A stretch of 64,000 nucleotides of DNA from Streptomyces sp. NBC_00704 (GCF_036226605.1 NZ_CP109001.1:1-64000); one strand, 5' to 3'. Counted from the stretch's first letter, positions 1 through 9,270 are shown. The notes: a model not told the origin generated them from the letters alone. A program made the numbers and translations.

Positions 1-140
1 ACCACCCCGACCAGGGCTGACGGGACGTCGCACCGCTTCGTGCACTCGCCCGCCGACCGCCTCCCGGCCCGGGCCCGACCGGCGCGGACCCCGCGCCGGG
101 GCGGCCGTGACCGCCGGGGCCACCGAGAGGATCCCTCCCC

Positions 141-1247
141 GTGTCTGCCACCACCGCCCCGCGCCGCGTCCTCGCGGCCCTGGCCGCGCTGCCGCTGCTG
201 CTCCTCGCCGGCTGCGGCTACGGGTCCCGCGCCACGGACGAGAGCGCCGCGAAGATCGCCCCCCAGGCGCACAAGACCGACGGCCTGGACTCCGTGATGA
301 TCGGCTACTTCGGCAACGTCACCCACGCCACCGCGCTGGTCGGCAACCGCAAGGGCTTCTTCCAGAAGGAGCTGGGCGCCACCGAGGCCAAGTACGCGGT
401 GTTCAACGCGGGTCCCTCGGAGATCGAGGCGCTGAACGCCGGCTCCGTCGACATCGGCTGGATCGGCCCGTCCCCGGCGATCAACGGTTACACCAAGTCC
501 GGCGGCACGAGCCTGCGCATCGTCGGCGGGTCGGCGTCCGGCGGCGTGAGACTGGTCGTGAACCCCGACAGGATCACGTCCGTGCGGGACGTCGAGGGCA
601 AGCGGATCGCCACCCCGCAGCTCGGCAACACCCAGGACGTGGCCTTCCTCCACTGGGCCGCCGGACAGGGCTGGAAGATCTCCCCGATGACCGGCAGGGG
701 CGACGTCACCCTCGTCCGCAGCGACAACAAGGTCACCCCGGACGCCTTCAGGGCGGGGGCGATCGACGGCGCGTGGGTGCCGGAGCCGACCGCGTCGAAG
801 CTGGTCGCCGAGGGCGGCAGGGTGCTGCTCGACGAGGCGTCGCTGTGGCCGCACGGGCGGTTCGCCACCACCAACATCGTCGTGTCGCAGAAGTTCCTGA
901 AGGCGCACCCCAAGGCCGTCGAGGCCGTGCTGAGGGCGTCCGTGGAGACCAACCGGTGGATCAGGGCCCACCCCGCGCAGGCCATGGCCGCCGCCAACGA
1001 GCAGATCGGCCGCGACACCGGCAAGGCGCTGCCCGCCGAGGTCATGGGCCCGGCCTGGAAGTCGTTGCAGGTGACCGACGACCCGCTCGCCGCCACCCTC
1101 GCCGCGCAGGCCGACCACGCCGTCCGGGCCGGTCTGCTGGAGCGCCCCGACCTGCGGGGCATCTACGACCTCACGCTGCTCGACAAGGTCCTCGCGGCCG
1201 AGGGCGAGGCCGCCGTCGACGACGCCGGGCTCGGCGTGCGCCGGTGA
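141..1247 (+). CDS. ABC importer substrate-binding lipoprotein (sulfonate/nitrate/taurine type)
   Basis: A 368-aa extracytoplasmic binding protein that would capture a small anionic solute, probably an organosulfonate, for the permease and ATPase encoded next. The N-terminus is a lipoprotein signal: a hydrophobic stretch ending in the lipobox LLAGC, so Cys25 would be lipidated. The body has the SsuA/TauA/NrtA fold pattern (YFGNVTHATALVG near the start, then VDIGWIGPSPAINGY and GAIDGAWVPEPTASKL). The GTG start is preceded by GAGAGG. It opens a three-gene operon. The substrate cannot be read from sequence, and it may be a housekeeping system at the cluster edge rather than a cluster gene. Confidence 0.85.
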   Translation: MSATTAPRRVLAALAALPLLLLAGCGYGSRATDESAAKIAPQAHKTDGLDSVMIGYFGNVTHATALVGNRKGFFQKELGATEAKYAVFNAGPSEIEALNAGSVDIGWIGPSPAINGYTKSGGTSLRIVGGSASGGVRLVVNPDRITSVRDVEGKRIATPQLGNTQDVAFLHWAAGQGWKISPMTGRGDVTLVRSDNKVTPDAFRAGAIDGAWVPEPTASKLVAEGGRVLLDEASLWPHGRFATTNIVVSQKFLKAHPKAVEAVLRASVETNRWIRAHPAQAMAAANEQIGRDTGKALPAEVMGPAWKSLQVTDDPLAATLAAQADHAVRAGLLERPDLRGIYDLTLLDKVLAAEGEAAVDDAGLGVRR

Positions 1248-1283
1248 GCCCGGACCACGACCACTGACCAGGAGGTGACGACC

Positions 1284-2171
1284 ATGACCACCACCCTCGC
1301 CGAGGCCGCCGAGGCCGCCGCGACCACCAGAGCCGCCGAGGCCGCCGGGGCCGCCGCGATCACCGCGACCACCGCGACCACCGGGGCCGACGGGGACGGC
1401 AGGACCGCCGCGAACGCCGGGGCCGCCGAGCCCGCCGTACGGATCTCGCACGTCTCGAAGTCGTTCCAGGGCCCCGCCGGGGACCAGCTCGTGCTGGACG
1501 ACATCAGCCTCGACATCGCCCCCGGCGAGTTCGTCACCCTGCTGGGCGCCTCGGGCTGCGGGAAGTCCACCCTGCTGAACCTGGTGGCCGGGCTGGACCG
1601 GCCGGGCAGCGGACGCATCGACACCGACGGGCGTCCCGCGCTGATGTTCCAGGAACACGCCCTGTTCCCGTGGCTGACCGCGGGCAAGAACGTCGAACTC
1701 GCCCTGCGCCTGCGGGGCGTGCCCAGGGCCGAGCGCCGCGAACGCGCCGAGGAGCTGCTGGAGCTGGTCCGGCTCAAGGGCGCGCACGGCAAGCGGGTGC
1801 ACGAGCTGTCCGGCGGCATGCGCCAGCGCGTGGCGATGGCCCGCGCGCTCGCACAGGAGAGCCGGCTGCTGCTGATGGACGAGCCGTTCGCGGCCCTCGA
1901 CGCCATCACCCGGGACGTCCTGCACGACGAACTGACCCGCATCTGGCGCGAGACCCGCCTGTCCGTCCTGTTCGTCACGCACAACGTGCGCGAGGCCGTC
2001 CGCCTCGCCGAGCGCGTGGTGCTGCTGTCGTCCCGGCCGGGACGCGTCGTGCGCCAGTGGACGGTGGACATCCCGCAGCCGCGCCGCATCGAGGACGCCG
2101 CCGTGGCGGAACTGTCCGTCGAGATCACCGGGGAACTGCGGGAGGAGATCCGCCGCCATGCCCGGCACTGA
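1284..2171 (+). CDS. ABC importer ATPase (SsuB/TauB type)
   Basis: ATP-hydrolysing subunit of the importer. Walker A is GASGCGKST, the ABC signature LSGGMRQRV and Walker B LLLMDEPFAAL, followed by the switch His in FVTHN. I chose the ATG at 1284 because AGGAGG lies eight bases upstream; a GTG at 1275 overlaps that ribosome binding site. About the first 50 residues, before VRISHVSKSF, are a low-complexity Ala/Thr/Glu/Gly extension that ordinary SsuB proteins lack. Its 3' end overlaps the permease gene by 14 bases, so translation is probably coupled. Confidence 0.88.
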   Translation: MTTTLAEAAEAAATTRAAEAAGAAAITATTATTGADGDGRTAANAGAAEPAVRISHVSKSFQGPAGDQLVLDDISLDIAPGEFVTLLGASGCGKSTLLNLVAGLDRPGSGRIDTDGRPALMFQEHALFPWLTAGKNVELALRLRGVPRAERRERAEELLELVRLKGAHGKRVHELSGGMRQRVAMARALAQESRLLLMDEPFAALDAITRDVLHDELTRIWRETRLSVLFVTHNVREAVRLAERVVLLSSRPGRVVRQWTVDIPQPRRIEDAAVAELSVEITGELREEIRRHARH

Positions 2172-3051
2172 CACCTTCGCCAAGGACGCGGGCGGCGACC
2201 TCGCCGGCCTGGAGGCGGGCCTGGACGCACTGGAGACCGCGCCCAGGACGCGCACGCCGATCCGGCGGGTCCTCACCGGCACGGTCCTGCCGCCCGTCGT
2301 CGCCGTCACGCTGGTGCTGGCCCTCTGGCAGGGCCTCGTCTCCTTCGGGATCGTCGACGACCCCGCCAAGCTGCCCGCCCCCGCCGACGTGTGGCACGTC
2401 CTGCGGGACGCCTGGCTGAAGGGCGAACTCCTCGGCTACATCTGGACGTCCGCCTCCCGCGGCCTGCTCGGCTTCCTGCTCGCCCTCGCCATCGGCACCC
2501 CGCTGGGACTGCTGGTGGCCCGGGTGAGGTTCGTCCGCGCCGCGATCAGCCCCCTGCTGTCCGGACTCCAGTCGCTGCCGTCGGTGGCGTGGGTGCCGCC
2601 CGCGGTGATCTGGCTGGGCCTGAACAACCGAATGATGTACGCCGTCGTCCTGCTCGGCGCCGTCCCCTCCATCGCCAACGGCCTGGTCTCCGGCGTCGAC
2701 CAGGTGCCGCCGCTCTTCCTGCGCGCCGGCCGCACCATGGGCGCCACCGGACTGAGGGGCACCTGGCACGTCACCCTGCCCGCCGCGCTGCCCGGATACG
2801 TCGCGGGGCTCCAGCAGGGCTGGGCGTTCTCCTGGCGGTCGCTCATGGCCGCCGAGATCATCGCGTCCTTCCCCGATCTCGGCGTCGGCCTCGGCCAGTT
2901 GCTGGAGAACGGCCGCAACGCCAGCGACACGGCCATGGTCTTCGAGGCCATCGTGCTCATCCTCGTCGTCGGCATCGCCATCGACCTGCTGCTCTTCAGC
3001 CCGCTGGAACGCTGGGTGCTGCGCAGCCGCGGACTGCTCGTGCGCACCTGA
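2158..3051 (+). CDS. ABC importer permease (SsuC/TauC type)
   Basis: A 297-aa inner-membrane permease of the BPD_transp_1 family with about six hydrophobic segments. The EAA-type cytoplasmic loop that contacts the ATPase is at roughly residues 180-215 (RAGRTMGATGLRGTWHVTLP). The start codon lies inside the end of the ATPase gene, as expected for a co-translated importer operon. The N-terminal 40 residues are polar and longer than in many SsuC proteins. It completes the importer with the two preceding genes. Confidence 0.87.
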   Translation: MPGTDTFAKDAGGDLAGLEAGLDALETAPRTRTPIRRVLTGTVLPPVVAVTLVLALWQGLVSFGIVDDPAKLPAPADVWHVLRDAWLKGELLGYIWTSASRGLLGFLLALAIGTPLGLLVARVRFVRAAISPLLSGLQSLPSVAWVPPAVIWLGLNNRMMYAVVLLGAVPSIANGLVSGVDQVPPLFLRAGRTMGATGLRGTWHVTLPAALPGYVAGLQQGWAFSWRSLMAAEIIASFPDLGVGLGQLLENGRNASDTAMVFEAIVLILVVGIAIDLLLFSPLERWVLRSRGLLVRT

Positions 3052-3059
3052 GACCGGCC

Positions 3060-3075
3060 TCGAGCGGGGCTCGAC
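3060..3075 (+). promoter_or_regulatory. Candidate 11-bp-spaced TCGAG-type direct repeat
   Basis: TCGAG at 3060 and TCGAC at 3071 start exactly 11 bases apart, in the gap upstream of the small gene and ABC exporter. SARP/OmpR-type activators of antibiotic clusters bind TCGAG-like heptamers repeated every 11 (or 22) bp. Only two copies are present, so this is weaker than the sites at 34.2 and 44.1 kb. Confidence 0.35.
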
Positions 3076-3149
3076 CGATTGCCCGCCGCTTCTTGAGAGG
3101 CGTCGCCCAAGGTGGCGGTGAAGGGTTGGCCGGCGAAACGGAGACCGAC

Positions 3150-3353
3150 ATGCGGGCACGGCGTTCATCCGCTCTCAGGGCGATCGGCAGGAGCCTCGGC
3201 GAGGGCGTCATGTGGATGGGACTCGGATGGTACGGAGCGCACCTGCCCGACCCCTGGCCCGACTACGTGCTCCCGCCGGCCGAACTGCCCTTCCCGCCCC
3301 CGGTGTCGGAGGAGGAGTTCGTCCGGTGGGCCGCGCTGGCCGACGACCTGTGA
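3150..3353 (+). CDS. Small hypothetical protein with Trp/Pro-rich core
   Basis: A 67-aa protein I cannot assign to a characterised family. The ATG at 3150 is preceded by GGAG at a good distance. The N-terminus is basic (MRARRSSALRAIGRSLGEG), the centre aromatic and proline-rich (WYGAHLPDPWPDYVLPP), and the C-terminus acidic (SEEEFVRWAALADDL). It lies 64 bases upstream of the ABC exporter and is probably co-transcribed with it. Small proteins of this kind occur beside Streptomyces transporter genes, but I see no basis for a specific role. Confidence 0.6.
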   Translation: MRARRSSALRAIGRSLGEGVMWMGLGWYGAHLPDPWPDYVLPPAELPFPPPVSEEEFVRWAALADDL

Positions 3354-3417
3354 GACGTCACCGCGCCTCCCGTCGCGCGCCCCTCGTCCGGACCCGACCG
3401 AAGACAAGGAGACCAGG

Positions 3418-5196
3418 GTGACCACCACCGGGTCGGCCACTGCCCACGCCCCCGTGCAGAAGCGGCGCATCCTCAAGCTGTTCCGCCCGTACCGCAGAAG
3501 CCTGCTGTCCGTCGCGCTCCTGGTCGCGGCCTCGTCGCTGGTCTCCCTCGTCAACCCCTTCCTGATCCGCGAGATCATCGACGTGGCGCTGCCGCAGGGC
3601 CGGACCGGACTGCTGTCCCTGCTGGCCCTGGGCATGATCGTCGTCGCGGCCGCGAACAGCTCGTTCAACGTGTGGCAGACGTACCTGTCCGCCCGGGTCG
3701 GCCAGCTGGTCATGCACGACCTGCGCACCGCCGTCTACTCCCACCTGCAACGCATGTCGCTGGCCTTCTTCACCCGGACCCGCACCGGCGAGGTCCAGTC
3801 CCGCATCGCCAACGACATCGGCGGCATGCAGGTGACCGTGACGACCACCGCGACCGCCCTGGTGTCGGACGTGACGACGGTCCTGGCGACCGTCACCGCC
3901 ATGGCCCTGCTCGACTGGCGGCTGACGCTGGCGTCGCTGGTCGTCCTGCCGGGCTTCGTCTGGGTGAGCCGCCGCGTCGGCGACGAACTGCGCGTCCTGA
4001 CCCGCTCGCGGCAGCGCCAGTTCGCCGACCTGTCGTCCAACGTGCAGGAGTCGCTGTCGGTCAGCGGCATCATGCTCGGCCACACCATGGGCCGTTCGCG
4101 CTCGCTCAGCGACGCGTTCGCCGCGCAGTCCCGCAAGCTCACCGAGACCGAGGTGCGCGCGAGCACGGCCGGCCTGTGGTACCAGTCGACCATCTGGGTC
4201 GTCATGGCGGCCATGCCCGCGGTGATCTACTGGGTGGCGGGACTGACCGCGAGCGGCGGCCGGATGGCCGTCTCCATCGGCGAGCTGGTCGCCTTCGCGA
4301 CCCTCCAGCAGATCCTGTTCCGGCCCGCGCAGCGGCTGCTGACCATCGGCCTGGACATCCAGAGCTCCCTCGAGCTGTTCGGCCGCATCTTCGAATACCT
4401 CGACCTGCCCGTCGACGTCGCCGAACCGGAGCGGCCGGTGACACCGGCGCGGCTGCGCGGCGAGGTGCGGCTGCGCGGCGTCGGCTTCCGCTACGCGGGC
4501 GCCGAACGGCCCACGCTGGACGGCATCGACGTCACCGTGCCCGTCGGGCGCAGCCTCGCCGTCGTCGGGGAGACCGGCTCGGGCAAGACGACGCTGAGCT
4601 ACCTCATCCCGCGCCTGTACGACGCCACCTCGGGCGCCGTCACCATCGACGGCGTCGACGTGCGCGACCTGTCCTTCGACACGCTCGCCGCCGCGGTCGG
4701 CGTCGTCTCCCAGGAGTCGTACCTCTTCCACGCCACGGTCGCCGACAACCTGCGGTTCGCCAAGCCCGACGCCACGGACGAGGAACTGGTCGCGGCGGCG
4801 CGGGTGGCGCACATCCACGACTACCTGACGTCCCTGCCCGACGGCTACGACACGGTGGTCGGCGAGCGCGGATATCGGTTCTCCGGCGGCGAGAAGCAGC
4901 GGCTGGCGATCGCCCGCGCCATTCTGCGCGACCCGCCGGTCCTCGTCCTCGACGAGGCCACCAGCGCGCTGGACACCCAGACCGAGCGCTCCGTCCAGCA
5001 GGCCATCGACGCGGCGAGCGAGGGCCGCACCACCATCACCGTCGCGCACCGGCTGTCGACGGTCCGCAACGCCGACGAGATCATCGTGCTGGAGCGCGGG
5101 CGCGTCGCCGAACGCGGCACGCACGACGAGCTGCTCGCCCTCGGCGGCCACTACGCGGCGCTCGTCCGCCGGGACACCGAGATGGCGGCCGTGTAG
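3418..5196 (+). CDS. ABC exporter, fused membrane and ATPase domains
   Basis: A 592-aa half-transporter, membrane domain first (about residues 20-310, six helices) and ATPase domain second (about 345-590). Walker A GETGSGKTT, signature FSGGEKQRL, Walker B VLVLDEATSAL and the switch His in TVAHRLS are intact. It would act as a homodimer to export a lipophilic substrate. The GTG start at 3418 follows AAGGAG. Its position between cluster genes and the TCGAG repeat upstream make export of the cluster product plausible but unproven. Confidence 0.88.
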   Translation: MTTTGSATAHAPVQKRRILKLFRPYRRSLLSVALLVAASSLVSLVNPFLIREIIDVALPQGRTGLLSLLALGMIVVAAANSSFNVWQTYLSARVGQLVMHDLRTAVYSHLQRMSLAFFTRTRTGEVQSRIANDIGGMQVTVTTTATALVSDVTTVLATVTAMALLDWRLTLASLVVLPGFVWVSRRVGDELRVLTRSRQRQFADLSSNVQESLSVSGIMLGHTMGRSRSLSDAFAAQSRKLTETEVRASTAGLWYQSTIWVVMAAMPAVIYWVAGLTASGGRMAVSIGELVAFATLQQILFRPAQRLLTIGLDIQSSLELFGRIFEYLDLPVDVAEPERPVTPARLRGEVRLRGVGFRYAGAERPTLDGIDVTVPVGRSLAVVGETGSGKTTLSYLIPRLYDATSGAVTIDGVDVRDLSFDTLAAAVGVVSQESYLFHATVADNLRFAKPDATDEELVAAARVAHIHDYLTSLPDGYDTVVGERGYRFSGGEKQRLAIARAILRDPPVLVLDEATSALDTQTERSVQQAIDAASEGRTTITVAHRLSTVRNADEIIVLERGRVAERGTHDELLALGGHYAALVRRDTEMAAV

Positions 5197-5291
5197 GGCA
5201 CGGCCCGCGACCGGCGCACGGAGCGCCAAGATCCCTTGCCTGGACGGGACTTCGAGCGGCTGTGCAGCGCCCATTGCCTACCATCCGGCGC

Positions 5292-7256
5292 ATGGAGACC
5301 GCGTCTGCCGGAACACCGGACCCATCCTTCCTCAAGCGGCGCACCCTGCTGCGCGGCGGCGCCCTGGCGGGCCTGGGCGCGCTCGTGCCCGCCTACACCG
5401 TCCTCGCCGCGCCGGACGCACCGGGCGCCGGCACCGGCGGCGCCGAACCGTCGGCGGACGGGCTGATGCTGACGAAGTTCAAGGACCCGCTGCGCATCCC
5501 GCCGGTGCTGCGGCCCGTCGCCCGCGGCGGCCACGACGAGCTGACCGTGCGTATGCGCACCGCCGACGTCCGGGTGCACTCGGAGCTGCCCCCGGTACCG
5601 ATGTGGACGTACGAGGGAAGCCACCCGGGCCCCACCGTCGAGGCGGTCCGCGGCCGCCGGCTGCGGGTCGCCTGGGAGAACCACCTGACGGGCAGCATCC
5701 CGGTCACCGCCGTCGACTTCGGCCGGCCCGGCGGCCCCTCACCCGACCCGCTGACCAACTACCCCGGCACCGAGGGCTGCCAGGAGGTCCCCGGCGTGGC
5801 CGGCCTCCAGCCGTGGGCCGCGGTGCACCTGCACGGCATGCTGACCGGCGGCGGCAACGACGGCTGGATGGAGAACCTGACGGGCCCCGGCGACGTGCAG
5901 CTGTCGGCCTACCCGAACGACCAGCCCGCCACGACGCTCTGGTACCACGACCACACGCACCACGTGAGCCGCTTCAGCGTGTACGCGGGACTCGCCGGAC
6001 TGTTCGTCTGCCGCGACGAGGAGGAGCGGGCGCTGGGCCTGCCCAGGGGCCGGCACGAGGTGCCGCTGGTCCTCGCCGACCGCAACTTCGCCCTGGACGA
6101 CTCGGGCGCCCTCACCGGCCGCCTCGTGCACAAGGTGGAGATGGTCGGCACCAAGCTCATGCGCGTCCACGCCGCCCCCTACACCCTGGTCAACGGCGTG
6201 ATCTGGCCCTATCTGGAGGTCGAGCCGCGCTGGTACCGGTTCCGGATCGTCAACACGGCCAACTCCCGCATCTACCGGCTGATGCTGCTGGCCGACGGCC
6301 GGCCCGTCCCCGGCGCCTTCCACGTCATCGGCACCGACCAGGGCCTCATCGACAAGCCGCTGCCGGTCGACGGGGCGCTCAACCTCTCCTCCGGCGAGCG
6401 CGCCGACGTCCTGGTCGACTTCAGCGCGTTCCGCGGCCGGTCCCTGAAGCTCGTCAACACGATGGACGGCGTGCCGCCCGGCGCGTCCAGCCCCCGCAAC
6501 GACCTGCTGGAACCCGACGTCATGCAGTTCCGCGTCGCCGGGCGCGGGTCCGCCGGGCGGTTCACGCCGCCCGCCGTCCTGTCCTCCACCTTCGAGCGGC
6601 CCACCCACCACGACCTGCCGCACGACAGCGCCCCGCGGTGGGTGGTGCTGGCCGGGCCGGGATCGGCGAACATGCCCGAGCTGTGGGAGATGGAGGAGGT
6701 GCCCGAGAGCGAGGCGGCGGGCCTCACGCTGCCCGCCGCCGGGATCGTCCAGGTCGAGGACGCCGCGGGGAGCGTCACCACGCTGCGCCGGACGGCCATG
6801 GGCTACGACGACGGCCGCGCGTTCACCGTGGCGCACGGCGGCACGGAGATCTGGAAGTACCTCAACCTCGCCGCCTCCCCGCACCCCATGCACATCCACC
6901 TGGCCCACTTCCACGTGCTGTCCCGCGAGACCTACGACGTGACCGGGTTCGACCGGACGGTCCGCGGCTCGGCCAGGCCCGTCGCGTACCTGGGGGCGGC
7001 GGAGCTGGAGCCGCACGAGCGCGGGGTGAAGGACGTCGTCCGGGTGGGCACGGCGGGCCAGATCCGGCCCGGCCCGAACGGCACCCCGGGCGAGCTGGTC
7101 ACCGTGGCGGTCCGCTTCCCGGTCGTCGGCCGGGGGGTCCACCACTGCCACATGCTGGAGCACGAACAGCACATGACGCGCCCGCTCGTGGTCGCCCCCG
7201 CCGGCCCCGGCCACGCGGGCGGCCACGCGGAAGGCCATGCGGAAGGCCACCACTGA
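5292..7256 (+). CDS. Secreted multicopper oxidase (phenoxazinone synthase/CotA/bilirubin oxidase type)
   Basis: A 654-aa laccase-like enzyme coupling one-electron oxidation of phenols or aminophenols to reduction of O2. All four copper-binding clusters are visible: HLHGM, WYHDHTHH, HPMHIHLAHFH and HHCHMLEHE (the last supplies the type 1 Cys and neighbouring His ligands). The N-terminus has a Tat-like signal (KRRTLLRGGALAG), so the protein is probably exported folded. Size and motif layout match actinomycin-type phenoxazinone synthase and CotA. The C-terminus is an unusual His-rich tail (GHAGGHAEGHAEGHH) that could bind metal. Oxidative coupling of a phenolic polyketide is possible here, but a general oxidase is equally possible. 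Confidence 0.85.
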   Translation: METASAGTPDPSFLKRRTLLRGGALAGLGALVPAYTVLAAPDAPGAGTGGAEPSADGLMLTKFKDPLRIPPVLRPVARGGHDELTVRMRTADVRVHSELPPVPMWTYEGSHPGPTVEAVRGRRLRVAWENHLTGSIPVTAVDFGRPGGPSPDPLTNYPGTEGCQEVPGVAGLQPWAAVHLHGMLTGGGNDGWMENLTGPGDVQLSAYPNDQPATTLWYHDHTHHVSRFSVYAGLAGLFVCRDEEERALGLPRGRHEVPLVLADRNFALDDSGALTGRLVHKVEMVGTKLMRVHAAPYTLVNGVIWPYLEVEPRWYRFRIVNTANSRIYRLMLLADGRPVPGAFHVIGTDQGLIDKPLPVDGALNLSSGERADVLVDFSAFRGRSLKLVNTMDGVPPGASSPRNDLLEPDVMQFRVAGRGSAGRFTPPAVLSSTFERPTHHDLPHDSAPRWVVLAGPGSANMPELWEMEEVPESEAAGLTLPAAGIVQVEDAAGSVTTLRRTAMGYDDGRAFTVAHGGTEIWKYLNLAASPHPMHIHLAHFHVLSRETYDVTGFDRTVRGSARPVAYLGAAELEPHERGVKDVVRVGTAGQIRPGPNGTPGELVTVAVRFPVVGRGVHHCHMLEHEQHMTRPLVVAPAGPGHAGGHAEGHAEGHH

Positions 7257-7315
7257 CGGCCGCCGCGGACGGGCCCGCGGGCGGTCACGAAGGGCGGTCA
7301 CGAAGGGCGGCACGA

Positions 7316-7350
7316 CGAGTGCCCGCGGCGGTGGTCGGCGCGGGCACTCG
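7316..7350. terminator. Hairpin terminator between convergent genes
   Basis: A 12-bp perfect stem (CGAGTGCCCGCG with its complement at 7339-7350), just downstream of the multicopper oxidase gene and before the stop of the convergent 87-aa gene. Two tandem 13-bp copies of GGCGGTCACGAAG precede it. Confidence 0.6.
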
Positions 7351-7429
7351 GGGGGCCGGGCGGGGGTGGGGCCGGGCGCGCGGGGCGCCGTGCGCGGCGA
7401 AAGCCTGGGGGCGCCGGCCGCCGGGGCGG

Positions 7430-7693
7430 TCAGGCGGCCTTGCGGACGATCTCCACGGCGCCGGCGTCCAGCAGCGTCCGCACGGAGGCGTCGCCGTCGG
7501 CGACGTCCAGGTCCATGTCGTGCAGACGGCCGATGACGTTCTGCACGACCTTCTCCGGCTGCGTCTTCTCGGTGCCCTCCCAGACCAGCTCCGGGAAAAC
7601 GGTCAGATAGACCTTGTCGTTGCCCTGGCTGTAGATGTTCACTTCCATGACGTCACGGAGAGCCATCCGGGCTTCGTAGATCAGGCTGTTCAT
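7430..7693 (-). CDS. Hypothetical 87-aa protein
   Basis: I do not recognise this protein. It begins MNSLIYEARMALRDVMEVNI, contains VYLTVFPELVWEGTEK and ends in a mixed helix/strand segment (VRTLLDAGAVEIVRKAA). It has no signal peptide or membrane helix and looks like a small soluble alpha/beta protein. It is transcribed divergently from the glycosyltransferase at 7937, and the gap between them carries a StrR-type operator, which suggests a pathway role. A binding or carrier function is possible, but nothing in the sequence establishes it. Confidence 0.6.
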   Translation of the reverse strand: MNSLIYEARMALRDVMEVNIYSQGNDKVYLTVFPELVWEGTEKTQPEKVVQNVIGRLHDMDLDVADGDASVRTLLDAGAVEIVRKAA

Positions 7694-7800
7694 GTGCCAC
7701 CGACTTTCGCTATCCGGTTTCTGAGGCTTCCTGGCCACACGTACCGACCTCATGATGGTCAGCGGCCGGAGAGTGCGCAATGAAGTCCGGAGAATACCGC

Positions 7801-7829
7801 GTTCAACTGCGGGAAATCCGCGATTGAAC
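7801..7829. promoter_or_regulatory. StrR-type operator, site A
   Basis: Half-sites GTTCAACTG (7801-7809) and CGATTGAAC (7821-7829) are separated by exactly 11 bases. This matches the known StrR site layout GTTCGActG-N11-CAGTcGAAC. It lies between the divergent 87-aa gene and glycosyltransferase gene. The cluster encodes a StrR-like protein at 40291-41478. Confidence 0.7.
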
Positions 7830-7936
7830 GGGGTTGCCAATTGCCGGTGATTGACAGGGAAAGGCAGTGCTGCGGACCATCGGAACTGTTCGCAATTGCC
7901 GCAGGCCCGCATCCCACGAAAAGCATCCGGAGTGCC

Positions 7937-9112
7937 ATGAAAATCCTGTTCATCACCACGGGCAGTCAGGCCACCTACTATGCCGCTGCCCCGCTGGCGA
8001 CGGCCGCGCGCAACGCGGGCCACCAAGTCGTGCTGGCCGCCCACGAGCCGTGGGTGGAGACCGCGGAGGCCATCGGCCTTCCCACCTTCTGTTTCACCGT
8101 CGACCCGATCCGGCACTTCATGCGGATCAGCAACCCGGGCAAGGGGCTGCGCTTCCCCCGGGAGCTGGGCGACGAGGAGATGTTCGGGCAGGGCCGCGGC
8201 TTCGCGCAGATGGGGCTGGCCGGGGTGAAGTCCCTGCTGGAGCTGGCCAAGGACTGGACCCCGGACGTGGTCGTGGGCAGCTCGCAGAGCTACGCCGCGA
8301 TGCTGCTCGCCGCCCATCTGAAGGTCCCCTACGTGCGTCACATCGAGTACCTGGGCATCCCGCTCACCGGTATCGACCCGGGCGCCGAGGCGGAGCTGCG
8401 GCCGGAGCTGGAGCGCCTCGGCGTGGACGGGCTGCTCAAGCCCGATCTGCTCCTGGACTCCACTCCGCCGTCGATGCGGCCGTCCCACGACCCGGACGCG
8501 CAGCCGATGCGCTGGATCCCCAGCAACCCGCAGCGCCGGCTGGAGCGCTGGATGTACACCCGCCCCGAGGGCCGCAAGCGCGTGGTGATCACCTCCGGGT
8601 TCCGCAGCCTGATGTTCCGCGACCCGGGCTGGTCGATGCCGCTGCTGGTCAAGGAGCTGAACAAGCTGGGCGCCGAGGCGCTGATCGCGGCGAACCCGGG
8701 CGCGGTCGAGCGGTTCGGCGCCGAGCTGGGCGACGCGCGCGTCGGCTGGATCCCGATCGACGTCACCGCCGCCACCTGTGATCTGGCGGTCCACCACGGC
8801 GGCGCGACCACCGCGACGACGCTGATGGCCAACGGCGTGCCGCAGCTGGTCATCCCGGAGAACCCGCCGGAGTTCCCGCCGAACTACCATCGGGAGGCCA
8901 TCGCCAAGGCCATCACCGACTTCGGCGCCGGCCGCACGCTGTGGCCGCAGGCGCAGGAGCCCGACAAGGCGCCCGGCGAGGTCATCGCCGCGGCGTGCCG
9001 CGAGCTGCTGGAGAACCCGAGCTACACGGAGCGCACGCAGTTCATCGCCAAGGAGATCTCGACGCTGCCCACGCCCGCCGAGATCGTGCCCAAGCTGGAG
9101 GCGCTGGTCTGA
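7937..9112 (+). CDS. Glycosyltransferase, GT1 family (deoxysugar transferase)
   Basis: A 391-aa GT-B enzyme that would transfer an NDP-activated deoxysugar to the polyketide. The N-terminal acceptor domain opens MKILFITTGSQATYYAAAPL, and the C-terminal donor domain carries AVHHGGATTA, the usual nucleotide-sugar contact. The ATG at 7937 follows GGAG. It is a sister of the convergent glycosyltransferase at 9351-10427: both share VPYVRHI, MRWxP and WMYTRPEGR. Two sister enzymes suggest two sugars or two attachment sites. It probably belongs to the site A regulon. Confidence 0.88.
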   Translation: MKILFITTGSQATYYAAAPLATAARNAGHQVVLAAHEPWVETAEAIGLPTFCFTVDPIRHFMRISNPGKGLRFPRELGDEEMFGQGRGFAQMGLAGVKSLLELAKDWTPDVVVGSSQSYAAMLLAAHLKVPYVRHIEYLGIPLTGIDPGAEAELRPELERLGVDGLLKPDLLLDSTPPSMRPSHDPDAQPMRWIPSNPQRRLERWMYTRPEGRKRVVITSGFRSLMFRDPGWSMPLLVKELNKLGAEALIAANPGAVERFGAELGDARVGWIPIDVTAATCDLAVHHGGATTATTLMANGVPQLVIPENPPEFPPNYHREAIAKAITDFGAGRTLWPQAQEPDKAPGEVIAAACRELLENPSYTERTQFIAKEISTLPTPAEIVPKLEALV

Positions 9113-9133
9113 CGGCCGGCATGCCGGCCCCGG

Positions 9134-9195
9134 CGACGCCGGTCGCCCCGGGACCGCGGAGGACCTCTCCGCGGATCCCGGGGCGACCGGCGTCG
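9134..9195. terminator. Long hairpin, convergent-gene terminator
   Basis: The arms at 9134-9160 and 9168-9195 are complementary over about 27 bp with a single bulged base. It lies directly downstream of the glycosyltransferase stop codon. Confidence 0.7.
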
Positions 9196-9270
9196 TGCGT
9201 GTCGTGCGTGTCGTCTGCGGGGGCGCGGTGGCGGGCGGGAACGCGCGCGCGGGAAAGGACCCGCGCAGGG

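Noticed and set aside
3672..5280. N-terminal part of a long open frame merging into the multicopper oxidase
   Set aside because: It is the wrong-frame shadow of the ABC exporter; the oxidase starts at 5292 with its Tat-like signal.
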